64,000 nucleotides of DNA from Synechococcus sp. PROS-U-1 (GTDB taxonomy: Bacteria; Cyanobacteriota; Cyanobacteriia; PCC-6307; Cyanobiaceae): the NCBI RefSeq assembly GCF_014279755.1, contig NZ_CP047951.1:806001-870000 (forward strand), written 5' to 3'. Shown here one piece after another: positions 62,025 to 64,000 of the stretch (its first letter is position 1; each line of letters begins with the position of its first letter). Made by a program: the position numbers and the translations under genes. The notes beneath the pieces are model-generated. The model did no database searches. It worked only from the letters and a program-made list of their open reading frames with translations, and had not been told where the DNA came from.

Positions 62025-63236
62025 ATGCCCTATCCCTCTCCTCCCCGCAGCGCCTATCTCCACATCCCCTTCTGCCACCGGCGCTGTTATTACTGCGATT
62101 TCGCCGTTGTCCCCCTGGGGGATCAAGCCCGTGCCGACCAGGGGCCTGGCAGTCGCTCCATCCGTGAGTACCTGACGCTTCTGCATCGCGAAATCGCCTC
62201 CGCCCCAAGCGGTCCGCCCCTATCAACGGTTTATATCGGAGGGGGAACGCCATCGCTCCTGGGTCCGGATCAGATCGGTGCACTGCTCGATGCCCTGGCG
62301 GAAAAGTTTGGGCTTCAACCAGGTGCGGAAATCACCCTGGAAATGGATCCGGCCACCTTTGACTGCGATCAGCTGTCCTCCGTCCTGGCTCGGGGCGTGA
62401 ATCGCATCAGCCTGGGGGGGCAGAGCTTCGATGACGCAGTGCTCGAACAGCTTGGGCGGCGTCATCGGCGGCGCGACCTCCTGGCGGCGATCGACTGGCT
62501 CCTGCAGGCCTGGCGCGACGGAGCTCTCCGGTCTTGGAGTCTCGATCTCATTCAGAACTTGCCAGGTCAGAGTTTGGCCGCGTGGGATACCCAGTTGGAT
62601 CAGGCCATTGCCAGTCAGTCCCCCCATCTTTCGATCTACGACCTTTCGGTGGAACCGGGCACGGTGTTTGATCGCCAACGCGCCCTTGGTGCACTGAAGC
62701 TTCCGGATGATGAGCTCGCCGTTGCGCTGATGGAGCGGACCACACAACGGCTTGCTGCTGCAGGCCTTAGCCGTTATGAGATTTCCAACCATGCCCTTCC
62801 GGGCCATGCTTCTCGTCACAACCGGGTGTACTGGAGCGGTGCTGGTTGGTGGGGATTTGGGATGGGAGCGACGTCAGCGCCCTGGGGGGAGCGCTTGGCG
62901 CGACCACGCACACGGGCTGCCTACGCGACATGGCTCGACAACCTGCCGAAGGAAACCGTCGCCAAGGCTGGTCTTCCACTGGATGATCAATTGTTGGTGG
63001 GGCTGCGTCGCCGAGAAGGTGTAACGCTCCAGGGCCTTGATGCCGATGCACTGGTGCGTCGCTGGTTGCCGTTCGTCGAGCGTGGATGGTTGCAGCAGCG
63101 GGCAGGGCGTTGGTGCCTCACCGACCCCGAGGGAATGGCTGTCAGCAATCAGGTGCTGATTGAGGTGATTCTGTGGTGGGAAGAGGTTTTGGAGAGGACT
63201 GGTAAGGCCAAAACCCAATCACAGCAATGGATCTGA
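62025..63236 (+). CDS. hemW: Radical SAM haem chaperone HemW (HemN-like)
   Basis: 403 residues from ATG 62025, in frame with MPYPSPPRSAYLHIPFCHRRCYYCDF, where CxxxCxxC binds the 4Fe-4S cluster. Further motifs: STVYIGGGTPSLLGPDQI, NRISLGGQSFDDAVLEQLGR, LDLIQNLPGQSLAAW and SIYDLSVEPGT. HemW rather than HemN is likely because the N-terminal extension is short; HemW inserts haem rather than oxidising coproporphyrinogen. Divergent from the PIN/TRAM gene. Confidence 0.92.
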   Translation: MPYPSPPRSAYLHIPFCHRRCYYCDFAVVPLGDQARADQGPGSRSIREYLTLLHREIASAPSGPPLSTVYIGGGTPSLLGPDQIGALLDALAEKFGLQPGAEITLEMDPATFDCDQLSSVLARGVNRISLGGQSFDDAVLEQLGRRHRRRDLLAAIDWLLQAWRDGALRSWSLDLIQNLPGQSLAAWDTQLDQAIASQSPHLSIYDLSVEPGTVFDRQRALGALKLPDDELAVALMERTTQRLAAAGLSRYEISNHALPGHASRHNRVYWSGAGWWGFGMGATSAPWGERLARPRTRAAYATWLDNLPKETVAKAGLPLDDQLLVGLRRREGVTLQGLDADALVRRWLPFVERGWLQQRAGRWCLTDPEGMAVSNQVLIEVILWWEEVLERTGKAKTQSQQWI

Positions 63237-63318
63237 TCAACAAGCGGCTGCTGTTGCGACTGGTATCAGCGACTTGGGCGAGACACGTCTGTATGACTGC
63301 TTCGCGCAGCATGCCCAT

Positions 63319-63347
63319 AAAAAAAGAGGTAGGCCCCTCAGCCCACC
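63319..63347 (-). terminator. Minus-strand terminator at the right edge
   Basis: Stem GGTGGGC/GCCTACC on the minus strand (one G-U pair), 6-nt loop, then a run of seven T. It lies 86 bp below the stop of the interrupted small gene and probably ends that transcript. The 82 bases between hemW and this hairpin hold nothing else. Confidence 0.75.
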
Positions 63348-63432
63348 CCCAAACGACGTATTGAAGGCACCACTGCCTTCGGATCAATCTTCGCTGACTG
63401 GCGACCCCTCGTTGGGTATCAAATGCAGCGAA

Positions 63433-63627
63433 TTAGGCATTAATTACTAGCCAGATCTTCTCAAGTTGGCTGTGAAGATGAACTGGGCGCCAGCACCACT
63501 GCAAGCGCTTGGGAGGCGGAATGTTCGCGGGTTCCCTCGCCCGCGTCTCCCCAAACGCATCAATCAGCCGGATCAGGTCTCAATAGCAATGTCTTATCAC
63601 TAGTAGGTGATCAGCATCGGAAGCCAT
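63433..63627 (-). pseudogene. Small gene interrupted by an in-frame TGA
   Basis: ATG 63627 opens MASDADHLLVIRHCY, then TGA (63582-63580), and the same frame continues with 48 sense codons, DLIRLIDAFGETRAREPAN and PPKRLQWCWRPVHLHSQLEK, to TAA at 63433. The residues after the TGA look like real protein, and no ATG, GTG or TTG restarts the frame close behind it. A nonsense mutation in a small conserved gene is the simplest reading. Confidence 0.55.
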
Positions 63628-63711
63628 CGAGAGATGCTCCCGCTTGAGACAAATTTCGACTGTTTCCCATCTGTTGCCTGGCGTCGCAGTGCATCACTTT
63701 GATCACGCAGA

Positions 63712-63870
63712 TCAAGAGGGATCAGCCATCAGCTCTGAAATATTGGGCATGGGATCCGACTTCCCATCAGCAATTGCGCGAGCGCGAAGGTAAAACCAGC
63801 TCTCCGTATCGCCCTTGGCTTCCATGCTCTCCGCTATGGATATCCAATTGTTGATTTCAGCTTGATCCAT
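63712..63870 (-). CDS. Small hypothetical protein (52 residues)
   Basis: ATG 63870 to TGA 63712: MDQAEINNWISIAESMEAKG, then DTESWFYLRARAIADGKSDP and a short acidic tail. Two amphipathic helices with aromatic residues on one face suggest a compact helical hairpin. The frame is too short for ordinary ORF filters, but the composition is strongly protein-like. Upstream bases contain a GGGAAGT stretch as a weak ribosome site. Function unknown. Confidence 0.6.
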   Translation of the reverse strand: MDQAEINNWISIAESMEAKGDTESWFYLRARAIADGKSDPMPNISELMADPS

Positions 63871-63991
63871 AGGGAAGTAAATAAAAAATCTTCGGAACCG
63901 CTCAGAACCGGAGATAGTCCAACGGTCTGATGGCAGCTCTGCTTTCAGACGTCTGAAGCTTAAAAATCAAGAGCAGTCAACGGAGGTACGG

Positions 63992-64000
63992 ATGACCGTT
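63992..64000 (+). CDS. First codons of a plus-strand gene (partial)
   Basis: ATGACCGTT at the edge follows a strong Shine-Dalgarno sequence GGAGG (63982-63986) with 5-nt spacing, so a plus-strand gene very likely starts here. Only three codons are visible and the product cannot be named. Confidence 0.55.

Noticed and set aside
63142-63387. Minus-strand 81-codon frame below hemW
   Set aside because: It overlaps the hemW 3' end and the 63319-63347 terminator and has no protein-like features.
63580-63582. In-frame TGA read as selenocysteine
   Set aside because: No SECIS-like hairpin was seen after the TGA, cyanobacteria of this type are not known to use selenocysteine, and a nonsense mutation is simpler.

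Overview
The window is chromosomal DNA from a marine picocyanobacterium, most likely a Synechococcus of subcluster 5.1. The evidence is the gene set: chlorophyll synthase (chlG), the cytochrome b6f subunit petP, NDH-1 ndhD with the CO2-uptake gene chpX, the alpha-carboxysome partners acRAF-like and cbbX, an inactive ClpP paralogue (clpR), two DUF4079 membrane proteins and an Mqo. Genes are tightly packed, with many 1-4 bp ATGA/GTGA overlaps, which is typical of these streamlined genomes. No phage, IS element or CRISPR array was seen.

Layout. 1-3.4 kb: end of a carbon-concentrating cluster (ndhD, chpX, acRAF-like, cbbX), met tail-to-tail by a ClC-type channel and a small 2Fe-2S ferredoxin. 4.9-13.7 kb: an accessory-looking stretch of secreted proteins, with a cadherin/RTX protein, two more RTX proteins and two small signal-peptide proteins, interrupted by cobQ, a small hypothetical gene and maf. 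Each of the three RTX genes has an identical-format CRP-type palindrome about 100-115 nt before its start, and a terminator-plus-promoter intergenic module is duplicated there. 13.9-25.6 kb: housekeeping genes (rpsD, yidD, murE, nifU, mqo), two DUF4079 paralogues, a GAF sensor, several small proteins, and a further secreted protein with an RTX-type C-terminus.

25.8-39.3 kb: lepA, then two type IV pilus minor-pilin clusters on opposite strands around a histidine kinase and a response regulator. The first cluster (minus strand, 27.6-33.5 kb) has the probable major pilin and a prepilin fused to a von Willebrand A domain. The second (plus strand, 35.7-37.6 kb) has four overlapping minor-pilin genes and is followed by a second kinase. 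39.4-52.2 kb: an orphan peptide-type permease, trmH, an FKBP-RTX fusion, an alkyltransferase-like protein, rsmB, PBP1A, chlG, petP, hisF, menG, glyQ, comEC and a tRNA-Ser(CGA).

52.3-57.2 kb: an FGE/sulfatase-modifying-fold protein, a P-loop protein lying between two diverged copies of another gene's tail, and two genes for polysaccharide assembly (a group 1 glycosyltransferase and an undecaprenyl-phosphate sugar transferase). 57.3-63.2 kb: cobD, ilvC, clpP, clpR, a PIN/TRAM protein and hemW. The right edge carries a small conserved-looking gene, a small gene interrupted by an in-frame TGA, and the first codons of a further gene. The main theme outside housekeeping is the cell surface: RTX and cadherin proteins, pili, a secreted foldase fusion and polysaccharide synthesis. 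No type I secretion transporter lies in the window to serve the RTX proteins.
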